Notes: generated by a model not told the origin, from the sequence alone. A stretch of DNA of 32,239 nucleotides from Nitrosopumilaceae archaeon (GCA_030038445.1 JASHOW010000010.1:1-32239); one strand, 5' to 3'; positions 8,500 through 17,255 are shown, counted from the first letter of the stretch. Numbers and translations are program-made.

Positions 8500-9702
8500 T
8501 CAAATTGTGATAAAGCCAGATTTTACTGCTGAAAGTGCAATGTTTAGTCCAAATAGAGCAAAAGTAAATACGTACAGCGATAGCATTGTTACTTTTAGTG
8601 CTTTTTCAGACATCTTTTTCTCAATTATGCTATGGACAAATTTTCCACCATCAAGTATGGGCAAAGGTAGCATGTTGAATATGCCAATGAAAAATGACAG
8701 CATCCATAACCACAACAAAAACATGAACACCTCTGGGCTCCAGTGAATGTAGTAGGGAACAACCGGTTGATAGGATGGCAGTGCAGCCCTCATGATACCG
8801 AGCATTCCTTTTTGAGGATCATCTGGTGACGGGGTTGTCACCACCGGAATTTGGAGAGTCTGCCCTGATCTTGTCAGCGTTACGGTAGCAGTATCGCCAG
8901 GCTTTAGCTTGACTTTGGCAAAGTCTTGCGGTAGAGATATGTGAACTCCATTGATCGCAGTTATCATGTCATCCTTTTGCAATCCTGCCTTTTCAGCTCC
9001 TGAGCCAGGTTCAACAGAAATAATTGGAACACCTAGCGGTTCACTATAGAGTATATTTCGTATGCCATCTGGCATGATTAGGGCAAAGGACGGATTGAAA
9101 AGAAGCAAGCCTGCAATTACAAAAGAGAATATGACATTTGACGTAGCACCAGCCCCTATCACTCGAAGTCTAGATATTTTTCTGGCCTTTGCAAATTCCT
9201 CTTCGTCTGGCTCGACAAAACCTGCAAATAACGCAATAAAGACCGCAAAGCCACCCGTCTTGATCTTTATCTTTTCAAGTGTTGCTACTATCCCATGTGC
9301 ACCCTCGTGCATAACAAGCACTATTGGAACAGCAAGCAGGAAATACGCAATGTTGGTACTTGACTGAATTGTAACTCCGGGGATGAGTACTGTCATTTCT
9401 GCAAAAGACTCTGGTTTTACAAAAAAGTTAGAAAGATTGGAAATCAGATACCAAAAACCTGCTCCCATCATTATAAATCCAAGAACAACACTTGCGTTTG
9501 AAAAAATTCTTGTTGCACGTTCTGTCCTACCCAAAAGTCTTGTTAAAATTAATTGGACGTTTTGATTTTTGTAGGTAAGACTGTATGGTTTTATCTCAAA
9601 GCCGCGTTTATCAAGTTTTGATACCTTTGCAATCGCAAATATGATAAACCATGCGATTAACACGTAGATAATAGAATTTTGCTGCAAAAATCCAAATGCC
9701 AA
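8500..9702 (-). CDS. M50 site-2-protease-like membrane metalloprotease with PDZ domain
   Basis: This is an intramembrane zinc protease of the RseP/S2P type. It has an N-terminal membrane helix (SIIYVLIAWFIIFAIA), further helices, the zinc motif HEGAH in VLVMHEGAHGIVA, and a PDZ domain (about 80 residues around VEPGSGAEKAGLQKDDMI). The second active-site motif LPILDGG lies near the C-terminus. Substrates cannot be read from the sequence; relatives cut membrane-bound regulators or clear signal peptides. The ORF track start (9819) would overlap divergent cutA by 74 nt. TTG at 9702 has a TATA-like GATAAATT about 32 nt upstream and starts just before the first helix. TTG 9687 and GTG 9663 are alternatives. 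Confidence 0.9.
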   Translation of the reverse strand: MAFGFLQQNSIIYVLIAWFIIFAIAKVSKLDKRGFEIKPYSLTYKNQNVQLILTRLLGRTERATRIFSNASVVLGFIMMGAGFWYLISNLSNFFVKPESFAEMTVLIPGVTIQSSTNIAYFLLAVPIVLVMHEGAHGIVATLEKIKIKTGGFAVFIALFAGFVEPDEEEFAKARKISRLRVIGAGATSNVIFSFVIAGLLLFNPSFALIMPDGIRNILYSEPLGVPIISVEPGSGAEKAGLQKDDMITAINGVHISLPQDFAKVKLKPGDTATVTLTRSGQTLQIPVVTTPSPDDPQKGMLGIMRAALPSYQPVVPYYIHWSPEVFMFLLWLWMLSFFIGIFNMLPLPILDGGKFVHSIIEKKMSEKALKVTMLSLYVFTFALFGLNIALSAVKSGFITI

Positions 9703-9745
9703 ACTAATTGATACTCTTTTTAGCGAGGCAAATTTATCAGTTGCT

Positions 9746-10093
9746 ATGGGAATTGTGATAGTTTCTACATATCCAGATAAAAAATCCTTAGATAAAATCG
9801 CAAATATTGTGGTCAGCAAGAGACTTGCCGCATGTGTTAATTATACAAAAATCAATTCTATCTATACTTGGAAAGGAAGAATAGAAAACACCGAAGAATT
9901 CTTGGCACTCTTTAAAACCACAACAAAGGCAAAAAAAATGCTCAAAGATGAGATTACAAGAACACATCCATATCAAGTTCCGGAAATCGTGGAACTAGAA
10001 ATGGATTCCGTAAATACATCATATCAGAATTGGCTAATGGATTCAACTAGTAAGGGAAAACCTAAGAAGAGAAATAACTCCACCAAGAGATGA
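9746..10093 (+). CDS. cutA: CutA1 family protein
   Basis: This is a trimeric ferredoxin-like-fold protein of the CutA1 family, historically linked to divalent cation tolerance but of uncertain molecular role. The 115-aa protein has the family signatures RLAACVN, YTWKGRIENTEEFLALFKT and HPYQVPEI, with the start at its usual place (MGIVIVSTYPD). A lysine-rich C-terminal tail (KGKPKKRNNSTKR) extends beyond the fold. The 3' end overlaps the convergent pelota gene by 51 nt, and the 5' end faces the M50 protease gene. Confidence 0.94.
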   Translation: MGIVIVSTYPDKKSLDKIANIVVSKRLAACVNYTKINSIYTWKGRIENTEEFLALFKTTTKAKKMLKDEITRTHPYQVPEIVELEMDSVNTSYQNWLMDSTSKGKPKKRNNSTKR

Positions 10094-11095
10094 GACCCTA
10101 AGCCCAACATCTGTTGTTGAATCTACTGCGTACACTTCTACCCCTTTTCCCTCTGCCTGATTTAGAAAAGAAATAACCTTATCTTCGTCCTGATTTTCAA
10201 AAATTTTGTCGGAGAATACTAATGATTGTACTGCTCCTGCATCATTTGCCCTTGCTGTTTCCTCAAAACCCATGCTGAACCTGTTGATCTTTTTGTTTAC
10301 CATGAGCATTATCTCATCTAAAATATGCGATACCTTTGCAATCTTGCTTTTTGCAAGAGCCTGCTTCATTGTATCGGATTTTATGAATGTGTATATGCCG
10401 TCTTCTCCGCTTGAATCTATGCCGTCAATCACACGTATCACATGTCCCTTGGCAGAAGACGTATCGGAGATAAAATTTCCCAATCTTTTCTTTGTTTCCC
10501 CTGGGCCAAATATTATGACTTCATCATTTTCTCTTATTGCAGATGATATTGCGCCTTGAACATCCTTGAAAAAATCCTCGATGTTGAATTTAGATTTGTA
10601 TCTCTTACCGCTTGCGCCAGAATATAGGTTGGGTAGTAGTTTGAGATGAGTTCCAGCCAGTCTCCCTATCCCACAATCACTAGTATCTATTGCAACAAGT
10701 AAAAAACTTCCTGCGTCTTTCTTTCCAAAAATCAATTTTTTTTCTATATCGCTCCAACTTTTCTTAATGAGAGTTATAGGCTCACCAATCTTTAGGGTCA
10801 TTGAATGATGTGAACCTCTAGCAACAGATTCATTATCTGATTCTGATATGGTCCCCTGAATCTTCAGTCTATCTACAACATAGTCAATAGATATTTTCTC
10901 AACATCTAACGCAATGCGAATTTTAATTCTCTCTCCTCGGTCAGGTCTTGCAAAGTCTTTGTCTTGTTTTACAACACGAGTAGTATCTCCTATTACTTTG
11001 TCTTGGCTTCGCATGACTCTTCGTAATGTGAAAAGATCATCAGACTCTTCAGGTATTAGAGCCACCATGTTCTCGTCTATTTTCTTTGTAATCAA
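10043..11095 (-). CDS. pelA: Ribosome-rescue factor aPelota
   Basis: Archaeal Pelota (Dom34) recognises stalled ribosomes with an empty A site and recruits ABCE1 to split them. The archaeal protein also stands in as the partner of aEF1A. The 350-aa protein has the Sm-like N-terminal domain (from IDENMVALIPEESDDLF), a central eRF1_2-like domain (FLLVAIDTSDCGIGRL, VIIFGPGETKK) and the C-terminal eRF1_3 domain (VYAVDSTTDVGLRVSSLGG). It lacks the GGQ loop of release factors, as expected. The start is TTG and the N-terminus aligns with family starts there. Confidence 0.95.
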   Translation of the reverse strand: MITKKIDENMVALIPEESDDLFTLRRVMRSQDKVIGDTTRVVKQDKDFARPDRGERIKIRIALDVEKISIDYVVDRLKIQGTISESDNESVARGSHHSMTLKIGEPITLIKKSWSDIEKKLIFGKKDAGSFLLVAIDTSDCGIGRLAGTHLKLLPNLYSGASGKRYKSKFNIEDFFKDVQGAISSAIRENDEVIIFGPGETKKRLGNFISDTSSAKGHVIRVIDGIDSSGEDGIYTFIKSDTMKQALAKSKIAKVSHILDEIMLMVNKKINRFSMGFEETARANDAGAVQSLVFSDKIFENQDEDKVISFLNQAEGKGVEVYAVDSTTDVGLRVSSLGGVISLLRFSLTS

Positions 11096-11139
11096 TTCGT
11101 ATTGTATTAAAATCTACAATAATAAAAAAGAACAGTGAT

Positions 11140-11562
11140 CTAGTTTGTTAGCTCGTCAGCCTTGACCTGTTTCTCTTCTGCCTTTTTTCTTAGATAGTTC
11201 TGTACCCATTCCTGCGTTAATACCCCGGCTTCGGTCAAATTTACCAGCGTATTCGTTGATGCATCTCCAGTTACCTTTCCCATGACACGCCTGATCTGTC
11301 TCCACTTTAGGTTTGTATTGCCACTTTTTGATGAGTATATTATGCCAAGAACCTCTTTTGCATTGACAAAGGTCATGTCACGAATCTTCTTAAGGGTCAC
11401 CTTGTCTGCTGCCTCCACGTAAATTAGTCCAGGCGAAGTCTCGCGCTCTGGAAATACCTCGTAATCCTCCACATAGCTCTCCGGAATAAAAGAATTGCAG
11501 GTACTCAGAACTATGAATTTCCTAAAACTTTCAAGTGAACAAGTGGCGTCGATTGCTACCAT
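11140..11562 (-). CDS. Conserved-looking protein of unknown function
   Basis: I do not recognise this 140-aa protein. It has an alpha/beta N-terminal half (FRKFIVLSTCNSFIPESYVEDYEVFPERE, then GLIYVEAADKVTLKKIRDMTF). The C-terminal half is helical and basic (WRQIRRVMGKVTGD) and ends in TQEWVQNYLRKKAEEKQVKADELTN, which could be a small DNA- or RNA-binding helix bundle (inference). No signal peptide, membrane helix or metal motif is visible. The ATG has a TATA-like TTGATAAAAG roughly 28 nt upstream, supporting it as a real leaderless gene. It lies 44 nt upstream of pelota on the same strand. Confidence 0.7.
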   Translation of the reverse strand: MVAIDATCSLESFRKFIVLSTCNSFIPESYVEDYEVFPERETSPGLIYVEAADKVTLKKIRDMTFVNAKEVLGIIYSSKSGNTNLKWRQIRRVMGKVTGDASTNTLVNLTEAGVLTQEWVQNYLRKKAEEKQVKADELTN

Positions 11563-11734
11563 TTGCTTGGATCTTGCAACCGCCTTTTATCAAGCTTCTT
11601 GAAAAACTCAATTAGGAACAAAAAAAATTACTTGCTGCAGGCGTTGATGACCAAATCCCTTTTGATTTGATGAGAAGGATCTTGAGTTCTGAGCCTGCAC
11701 TTGATTTTTATGAAATAAGAATTCTACAACTGTC

Positions 11735-12154
11735 ATGAAATCCTTTACTGAATACTTGACATTTAATGTACCATCGCGAAGGGGATTTGTCAATATTACC
11801 CCTGAAGTGCGCAAAATAGTACAGAAAAGCCAAGTAAAAGAGGGACTCTGTCTAGTTAACGCAATGCACATCACAGCCAGTGTATTTGTCAACGATAATG
11901 AAAGTGGTCTGCATAAAGATTATGAACGGTGGCTTGAAGAATTGGCTCCTCACGAACCAACATCGAAATATGAACACAATAAAACAGGAGAAGACAATGC
12001 AGATGCACATCTTAAAAGACAGATAATGGGAAGAGAAGTTATAGTTGCCATAACAGATGGTCAACTTGATTTTGGTCCGTGGGAGCAGATGTTCTACGGA
12101 GAATTCGATGGAAAAAGACCAAAGCGTGTACTTGTGAAAATTATAGGAGAGTAA
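11735..12154 (+). CDS. YjbQ/UPF0047 family protein
   Basis: This is a YjbQ-family protein (UPF0047), members of which have been reported to have weak thiamine-phosphate synthase activity; the true role is unsettled. The 139-aa protein matches the usual length. It has the conserved [15 protein letters not shown] strand-turn, [12 protein letters not shown] with the metal-site histidine, and [15 protein letters not shown] near the end. It is a single gene, ending directly beside the convergent 51-aa cysteine-rich gene. Confidence 0.9.
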   Translation: MKSFTEYLTFNVPSRRGFVNITPEVRKIVQKSQVKEGLCLVNAMHITASVFVNDNESGLHKDYERWLEELAPHEPTSKYEHNKTGEDNADAHLKRQIMGREVIVAITDGQLDFGPWEQMFYGEFDGKRPKRVLVKIIGE

Positions 12155-12310
12155 CTAGCTTAATGAACCGCGTTTCTGACTTCCTTCCGTAATGGGCTTG
12201 ATCTTAAAACTTTCCTCATGATTCTGAGGGCCGTGGCTGCACTTGACACAACCAACTTTAAAACCATTTGAGTCTTTCACATATGTTTCGCAGCCACAAA
12301 AACATGTCAT
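12155..12310 (-). CDS. 51-aa cysteine-rich (zinc-ribbon-like) mini-protein
   Basis: This ORF is too short for the supplied track. It reads ATG ... TAG on the minus strand and encodes 51 aa beginning MTCFCGCETYVKDSNGFKVG. It carries a CFCGC cluster and a CVKC pair about 14 residues later, followed by SHGPQNHEESFKIKPITEG. The cysteine spacing looks like a small zinc ribbon or another metal site. Its stop abuts the YjbQ gene's stop, and it lies 39 nt downstream of the DtxR-family gene, so the two may be co-transcribed. The family is not recognised. Support rests on the cysteine pattern, a clean reading frame and tight packing. Confidence 0.6.
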   Translation of the reverse strand: MTCFCGCETYVKDSNGFKVGCVKCSHGPQNHEESFKIKPITEGSQKRGSLS

Positions 12311-12349
12311 ATCTTCTTCAAATCTTGCCTCTGATATAATTCTTCAAGA

Positions 12350-12790
12350 CTAGACCCTGCAGCATTTTCCACGAGGAATAGTATGTCCATGAGGACACTG
12401 TCTAGGATGCTTTAACATTGTACATAACGCATCCGTAAACTGTTCATTCATGTGATGTTCTATTCCACAAACCATCTCTTCATCAATGTCAACCTTAAGA
12501 GCGCTATCCATCAATACTTCAAGCAGTCTGCTATTTCGCATCATGTTAGAACCAATCTGTTCTCCATTTTTGGTCAGAGAAACCCCGCCCTTGTTGTAGT
12601 TTACAAGTTTGGTATCGTTTAGTTTTTTTAGCATCTGAACTACACTTGGTTGTCTTACGTTTAGCATCTTTGCTATGGTGCTTATCTTTACGGGATCTCC
12701 ACCCTCCTTTATGTGCCAGATTGCCTTTAGGTACATCTCCACATGTTCTGCCTCGGCAGTTCCAACAAACAGGATTTCTTGATCTTTCAT
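12350..12790 (-). CDS. DtxR/MntR-family metal-dependent transcriptional regulator
   Basis: This is a metal-responsive repressor of the DtxR/IdeR/MntR type. The 146-aa protein has the N-terminal winged helix (EMYLKAIWHIKEGG, ISTIAKMLNVRQPSVVQMLKKL) and a dimerisation/metal domain with GIEHHMNEQFTDALC. The motif CPHGHTIP follows, matching the family's conserved CPHG turn. It ends in a short cysteine tail (GKCCRV) and lacks the SH3 domain of long DtxR proteins, so it is of the short MntR kind. It lies 19 nt downstream of the trmB-like gene and upstream of the cysteine-rich mini-gene, suggesting one transcript. Whether it senses Fe or Mn cannot be read here. Confidence 0.92.
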   Translation of the reverse strand: MKDQEILFVGTAEAEHVEMYLKAIWHIKEGGDPVKISTIAKMLNVRQPSVVQMLKKLNDTKLVNYNKGGVSLTKNGEQIGSNMMRNSRLLEVLMDSALKVDIDEEMVCGIEHHMNEQFTDALCTMLKHPRQCPHGHTIPRGKCCRV

Positions 12791-12809
12791 GATTTGTAAT
12801 CTCCCAACC

Positions 12810-13580
12810 TTACTTTACATCTTTTGATTCTCTCAATAAGTATTCAAAGTATTCGCGTGCAAAGCCTGCAAGACCTGAATGATCGGCCCATATGGCAACG
12901 GCCTCTTTGGAAGCAGATGTCCCAAGCTCCTCGCCAAGTAGCAAAACCACATACCTCTTGTCTGATATTATACCGCCTCCAAAGAGTCCCTTTTTTAATT
13001 TGACCTTGGACACACGTGACAGTGACTTTAACGTATCACTATCTACATCTTCTGATACTAGAATAGTAATGTCTACACCTCTGTCATGCAATAACCTAAG
13101 CTTTGGCAATGCCTCCTTTGCTAGGGCCTCTGCAACTTTGGGTATTGCAATCAAGACCTCGTTTCTGCAAGAATCTACCATCTCAAGAATCTTGGTTGCT
13201 ATATTCATGACTCCAGAGACTATCCAGATGTCTGGTCTCTCGCTTGTTCCACTCTGTTCGTAAAGTGGGGTGAGCTCCTTCAATATGATATTCTCATTAT
13301 TGCTAAAATCTGTCTCAAATTGCTGCCTTGATGTCTGCATGGCAGTAGCTGGAGATTTGGCAAAATACTGTGTGGGACGAGAGTCGTCAGAACCTATCCA
13401 GCCTTTCTCTTCCAAAGTGCCTAACACCTCATATATCTTAGAATAAGGAACGCCTGATTTCTGGCTTAGATCGGAGGCTGTTATTGGTCCAGTCTTCAGA
13501 AGAGACGCATATGTCTTTATCTCATAACTAGTAAGCCCAACCTTCTCAAGGGACTTTCTAGTCCTGTCAGAAAGACTCAT
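12810..13580 (-). CDS. TrmB-family transcriptional regulator
   Basis: This is a sugar-type TrmB regulator. The N-terminal winged helix (about 1-75) contains GLTSYEIKTYASLLKTGPITASDLSQKSGVPYSKIYEVL-like helices. A coiled linker follows, then a PLD-like effector domain from about residue 115 (DIWIVSGVMNIATKILEMV, EVLIAIPKVAEAL). It lacks HKD phospholipase motifs, as expected for a regulator. The 256-aa length is typical. It is divergent from the Tes-like gene across a 122-nt spacer holding both promoters, so it could control that gene or itself (inference). The ligand is unknown. Confidence 0.92.
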   Translation of the reverse strand: MSLSDRTRKSLEKVGLTSYEIKTYASLLKTGPITASDLSQKSGVPYSKIYEVLGTLEEKGWIGSDDSRPTQYFAKSPATAMQTSRQQFETDFSNNENIILKELTPLYEQSGTSERPDIWIVSGVMNIATKILEMVDSCRNEVLIAIPKVAEALAKEALPKLRLLHDRGVDITILVSEDVDSDTLKSLSRVSKVKLKKGLFGGGIISDKRYVVLLLGEELGTSASKEAVAIWADHSGLAGFAREYFEYLLRESKDVK

Positions 13581-13604
13581 GTCATATCAATCGAGATTCC
13601 AAGG

Positions 13605-13613
13605 TATATATAT
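13605..13613 (-). promoter_or_regulatory. TATA box of the trmB-like gene
   Basis: An alternating TATATATAT is centred about 29 nt upstream of the trmB ATG on the minus strand, the correct place for a leaderless transcript. Confidence 0.65.
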
Positions 13614-13681
13614 CTAGGATTGAGTGCTGCGTGCTGAGAATACGTGTCTACCTATTCATCTGGTGTCTTGTTGGAAATGGA

Positions 13682-13689
13682 TTAAATAC
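13682..13689 (+). promoter_or_regulatory. TATA box of the Tes-like gene
   Basis: TTAAATAC lies only 17 nt before the ATG at 13703 but about 32 nt before the in-frame ATG at 13718. It predicts a transcript start near 13711, between the two candidate start codons. Confidence 0.55.
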
Positions 13690-13702
13690 TAATTACTAAG
13701 AT

Positions 13703-15382
13703 ATGCCAATAACAAGCATGGAACTAATTCAGATATCTAATCTAAAGACTCCAACTCTGGGTAAAAGGTCTACTATAAGATTTACACAAAGCATATGTCC
13801 AGACTGCAATATGATACTTGACGCCGAAGTCTTTGAAAGGGACGGTAAGGTCTTCATGACAAAGACCTGCCCTACACACGGAGAATGTGAGGAATTGTAC
13901 TTTGGCTCATATGAAATGTACAGAAAGTTTAGCACCTATTGGATGGATGGAAAGGGTGCCCATGCTCCTAATGTAATGATTGACAAGTGTTCTTGTCCAA
14001 ACAACTGTGGATTGTGCTCTAACCACCTTTCGCACAGTGGACTTGCAAACATGATAGTTACAAACAGGTGTGATCTCACGTGTTGGTACTGCTTTTTCTA
14101 TGTAAAGAAGGGACTTGAAGGTGCATACATGTACGAGCCAACACAAGATCAGGTAAGAGCAATGATGAAGACTCTCAAGGCAGAGAGGCCAATTCCAGGA
14201 AACTCTATGCAGATTACTGGAGGAGAACCAATGCTAAGAGAAGACATTACAGATGTTATCAAAATAATGAAAGAGGAAGGAGTGGATCATATCCAAATGA
14301 ACACAAATGGAATCCGATTTGCTCTGGATCCAGAAGCAATGCGAGAGGTACGACTTGCTGGCGTAAATAATCTCTATCTTAGCTTTGACGGCGTAACCCC
14401 AAGAACAAATCCCAAGAATCACTGGGAGATTCCATATGCACTAGAGAGTGCAAGAAAGACAGGAACCACTGTTGTCTTTGTACCTACAGTTATCAAATCA
14501 ATTAATGATCACGAGCTAGGCGGAATAATTCGATATGCACAAAAGAATCTTGATGTTGTGCACGCAGTAAACTTCCAACCAGTCTCACTGACAGGAAGAA
14601 TGGGCAAGAAGGAACGTGAAAAATACAGAATTACAATACCAGACTGCATACAAAGAATTGAGGAACAAACAGGTGCCGAGGTAACAGTGGATGACTGGTT
14701 CCCAGTACCAAGCTGTATGCCACTAACAAATGTCATTGAGGCATTCTCAAGCAAGCCAAAATACGAATTATCGATTCACTTTGCATGTGGCGCTGGAACA
14801 TACATCTTTGAGGATCAAGAAACCAAAAAGTTTGTACCTCTAACTAAATTTGCAGATATTCAAGGAATGCTAGAGCTCTTCGAAGACAAGGCAGAAGAGA
14901 TTCGCTCTGGCAAGAACAAGTACTTTACAATGTTAGAAGTTGTAAGAAAACTTTCTAGCTTTGTTGATAAGAAGAAACAACCAGCGGGTCTTGACTTGGC
15001 AAAGATGTTTGGTAACATATTGATGAAAAGATCATTTGACGCAGTTGGCTCATGGCATGTCAAAGGACTCTTCTTGGGCATGATGCACTTCCAAGACAAG
15101 TACAACGAAGACTTGGAAAGACTGCAGAGATGTGATATTCACTATGTAACACCAGATCTTAGAATCATTCCATTCTGTGCATTCAATGTAATTCCAGAAT
15201 GGTACAGAGACAGAATCCAAAAGAAATACTCCACAACAGTAGAGGAATGGGAACAGAGGGTAGGCGTAAAGCTAGAGGATGGTCTCTATAGGGGAATAAT
15301 GAGAAGAGGTGCTGGTGATGAGCTTGCTGCAGGATGTGCAAAGAGCCAGATGTTCCACGAAGCATCTCAAGCATTGATGTAA
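13703..15382 (+). CDS. Radical SAM protein of the tetraether lipid synthase (Tes) type
   Basis: Tes joins two lipid biphytanyl chains by C-C bond formation to make GDGT membrane lipids. The 559-aa protein has a rubredoxin-like cysteine set (CPDC at 32-35, CPTHG at 56), an auxiliary cluster motif CSCPNNCGLC (96-105), the radical SAM triad CxxxCxxC in CDLTCWYC (123-130), and GGEP (about 173-176) for SAM binding. More cysteines follow in the C-terminal third. This combination matches Tes and close relatives. Archaea may carry several Tes paralogues, so tetraether synthesis itself is inferred. ATG 13718 may be the true start given the TATA position. Confidence 0.85.
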   Translation: MPITSMELIQISNLKTPTLGKRSTIRFTQSICPDCNMILDAEVFERDGKVFMTKTCPTHGECEELYFGSYEMYRKFSTYWMDGKGAHAPNVMIDKCSCPNNCGLCSNHLSHSGLANMIVTNRCDLTCWYCFFYVKKGLEGAYMYEPTQDQVRAMMKTLKAERPIPGNSMQITGGEPMLREDITDVIKIMKEEGVDHIQMNTNGIRFALDPEAMREVRLAGVNNLYLSFDGVTPRTNPKNHWEIPYALESARKTGTTVVFVPTVIKSINDHELGGIIRYAQKNLDVVHAVNFQPVSLTGRMGKKEREKYRITIPDCIQRIEEQTGAEVTVDDWFPVPSCMPLTNVIEAFSSKPKYELSIHFACGAGTYIFEDQETKKFVPLTKFADIQGMLELFEDKAEEIRSGKNKYFTMLEVVRKLSSFVDKKKQPAGLDLAKMFGNILMKRSFDAVGSWHVKGLFLGMMHFQDKYNEDLERLQRCDIHYVTPDLRIIPFCAFNVIPEWYRDRIQKKYSTTVEEWEQRVGVKLEDGLYRGIMRRGAGDELAAGCAKSQMFHEASQALM

Positions 15383-15453
15383 ATTTTATTTCATCAAATC
15401 TTTCATCATTAAAATTCTAAAGATTAAGTGTAAGGGCATGCTCACAATTCTAA

Positions 15454-16527
15454 TTGAAAATAGGGATCATCCATGGATTTGTAGGTGGTGGCGGAGGAAC
15501 TGAAACAACTCTACTTACCCTAATTGAAGCCTTGGTGGAGAACAAGCATACTGTAAACCTGTATACTGTCTCCAAACCAACAATTTCATTACCAAAAATC
15601 AAGGTTCAATCCGTCTTTCCCTTTCGCTTGCCAGCCTTTGGTCTATATCAGAGATATCTTGAGTCAAAACTGGCAGAAAAAGCAAAAGACGATGATCTGA
15701 TTGTGCAAGTATCAGGAGGGCTAGCTCTACCATATAGAAATGACCAAAAAATCATAATCTACTGTCATCATGATTTCAGAAATGAAACTGAAAAGGACAT
15801 CACAAAGTACAAAGGTATCTGGTCGGCATATTACAAACCATACTATGTACTAAGTCAAAAATTTGTTAACCAGATCTCTGACAAAAACATCATACTTGTT
15901 GCAAATTCAAAATTCATACAAGATTCACTTAAGGATAGGTTTGGGAAAGATTCTACTATAGTCTATCCGCCTGTTGATATTGATGCATTTCGCACTAGTG
16001 TGAAAAAAGAACAAAGAGTGCTTACAATATCGCGATATTCTCAGGAAAAGAATCTAGAGTTTGCCATAGATACACTAAATGAAATAGATATACCATATAC
16101 CATAATAGGAAACACAAAGACTCGGGTAAATGAGCTGTATTATGAGGATCTAGTTACAAGAATCAAGAATCACAAGCCAACAGGAAAAATATCGTTAATG
16201 AAAAACATAGGACGCAACAAGGTAATAGAAAGCTTGATGTTGTCTAAGGTATATTTTCATGCATCGCCAGAAACTTTTGGGATCTCTATTGTTGAAAGTA
16301 TAGCAGCTGGCTGCATACCAATAGTACCAGACAATTCTGCGCACAAGGAAACCGTGCCTTTTGATGATCTACGCTACAAACCAGATGACAAAAAAGATGC
16401 CCAAGAAAAAATAAGAAACGCTATTGCAGGAAATTATGATAACTTGTTAGATAAGCTCAAAAATTCTATTAGCATTTACAGCAAACAATCCTTTAAGAAG
16501 TCAATCACGGAACTTATTGAAAAGTGA
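15454..16527 (+). CDS. GT4-family (GT-B) glycosyltransferase
   Basis: This is a retaining GT-B glycosyltransferase, family 4. The N-terminal Rossmann half begins MKIGIIHGFVGGGGGTETTL, the glycine-rich acceptor/donor loop. The C-terminal half carries the ExxxxxxxE motif in SPETFGISIVESIAAGCIPIV, which binds the nucleotide sugar. The distal domain, including VANSKFIQDSL and VVYPPVD-like strands, resembles ALG11-type mannosyltransferases, but donor and acceptor are not determined. Translation starts at TTG; the nearby ATG (15439) is in another frame. It is the first gene of the glycan locus and is convergent with the SDR operon, ending one base away from it. Confidence 0.88.
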   Translation: MKIGIIHGFVGGGGGTETTLLTLIEALVENKHTVNLYTVSKPTISLPKIKVQSVFPFRLPAFGLYQRYLESKLAEKAKDDDLIVQVSGGLALPYRNDQKIIIYCHHDFRNETEKDITKYKGIWSAYYKPYYVLSQKFVNQISDKNIILVANSKFIQDSLKDRFGKDSTIVYPPVDIDAFRTSVKKEQRVLTISRYSQEKNLEFAIDTLNEIDIPYTIIGNTKTRVNELYYEDLVTRIKNHKPTGKISLMKNIGRNKVIESLMLSKVYFHASPETFGISIVESIAAGCIPIVPDNSAHKETVPFDDLRYKPDDKKDAQEKIRNAIAGNYDNLLDKLKNSISIYSKQSFKKSITELIEK

Positions 16528-16528
16528 T

Positions 16529-17251
16529 TTATGGATCTGAAATGTGATATTTTTTCCATCGTTCAGTATCAAGGCTCATATCCATTGTCAGTTTGGGACC
16601 GTTATACTCCTTGATTGTCATGGGCTGTACTTCGACAGTAGTCATCTTTGCCAGTTCAAATATTGATATTTTTTTATCACCAACTATGTGTACAAATCCC
16701 TGAAGATTTGCCTTTTGAACATCGCTTATTCCTTCTGCCACTCCGTCTGCAAATAGGTATGTCCCAAATCTATCAGTGAAAGCCTTTGGATATGGCCATT
16801 TTTTCTTTGCCACAAAATTTGTTCTAATTATGAGATACTCTGAAAGCTTGTTTACTTCGTGCTCACCCAGTAATTTTGTTAATGCGTAAAAGTTTTCAGG
16901 ATAAGGAATGGAACTCTCCTTGTACATGCCGGTATGACCGTCAAAAACGCAGGCAGTGCTTACATAAATGAATTGGACTTTTCTTTTTGAAGCAAGCACT
17001 GCTTCTATGAGGTTTCTTGTGCCTACAACATTGGTGTTCCATGCAAGCTGCTTGTTTTCCTCACATGGCCGTATGCCAGTTAGTGCTCCTGCATGAATAA
17101 CCAGATCAATATCATTTTTCTTAAATAATTCATCTACGGCTTTCTTGTCTGCTATCTCCAGCTCCTTGTGATTTGGAGCCAGCGCATCTCTGAATCTATT
17201 CTTAAGCTCAGTCCCTAATGCTCCAGATCCTCCAGTGATTAATGTAGTCAA
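16529..17251 (-). CDS. RmlD-like NAD(P)-dependent sugar reductase (SDR)
   Basis: This extended SDR resembles dTDP-4-dehydrorhamnose reductase and WbjC/FnlB-type reductases, which reduce a 4-keto nucleotide sugar. The 240-aa protein has the Rossmann motif GGSGALG (7-13), VIHAGALTGIRPCEEN and the YxxxK pair in NFYALTKLLGE. At 240 aa it is shorter than the roughly 280-300 aa of RmlD. It is the last gene of a compact operon (2-epimerase, cupin, epimerase, reductase), starting 4 nt after its neighbour. Together these could make a 6-deoxy or N-acetyl deoxy sugar nucleotide (inference). Confidence 0.85.
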   Translation of the reverse strand: MTTLITGGSGALGTELKNRFRDALAPNHKELEIADKKAVDELFKKNDIDLVIHAGALTGIRPCEENKQLAWNTNVVGTRNLIEAVLASKRKVQFIYVSTACVFDGHTGMYKESSIPYPENFYALTKLLGEHEVNKLSEYLIIRTNFVAKKKWPYPKAFTDRFGTYLFADGVAEGISDVQKANLQGFVHIVGDKKISIFELAKMTTVEVQPMTIKEYNGPKLTMDMSLDTERWKKYHISDP

Positions 17252-17255
17252 GATG

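Noticed and set aside
10206-10559. 117-aa plus-strand ORF inside pelota
   Set aside because: Fully contained in the antisense of a conserved gene, with no recognisable motif.
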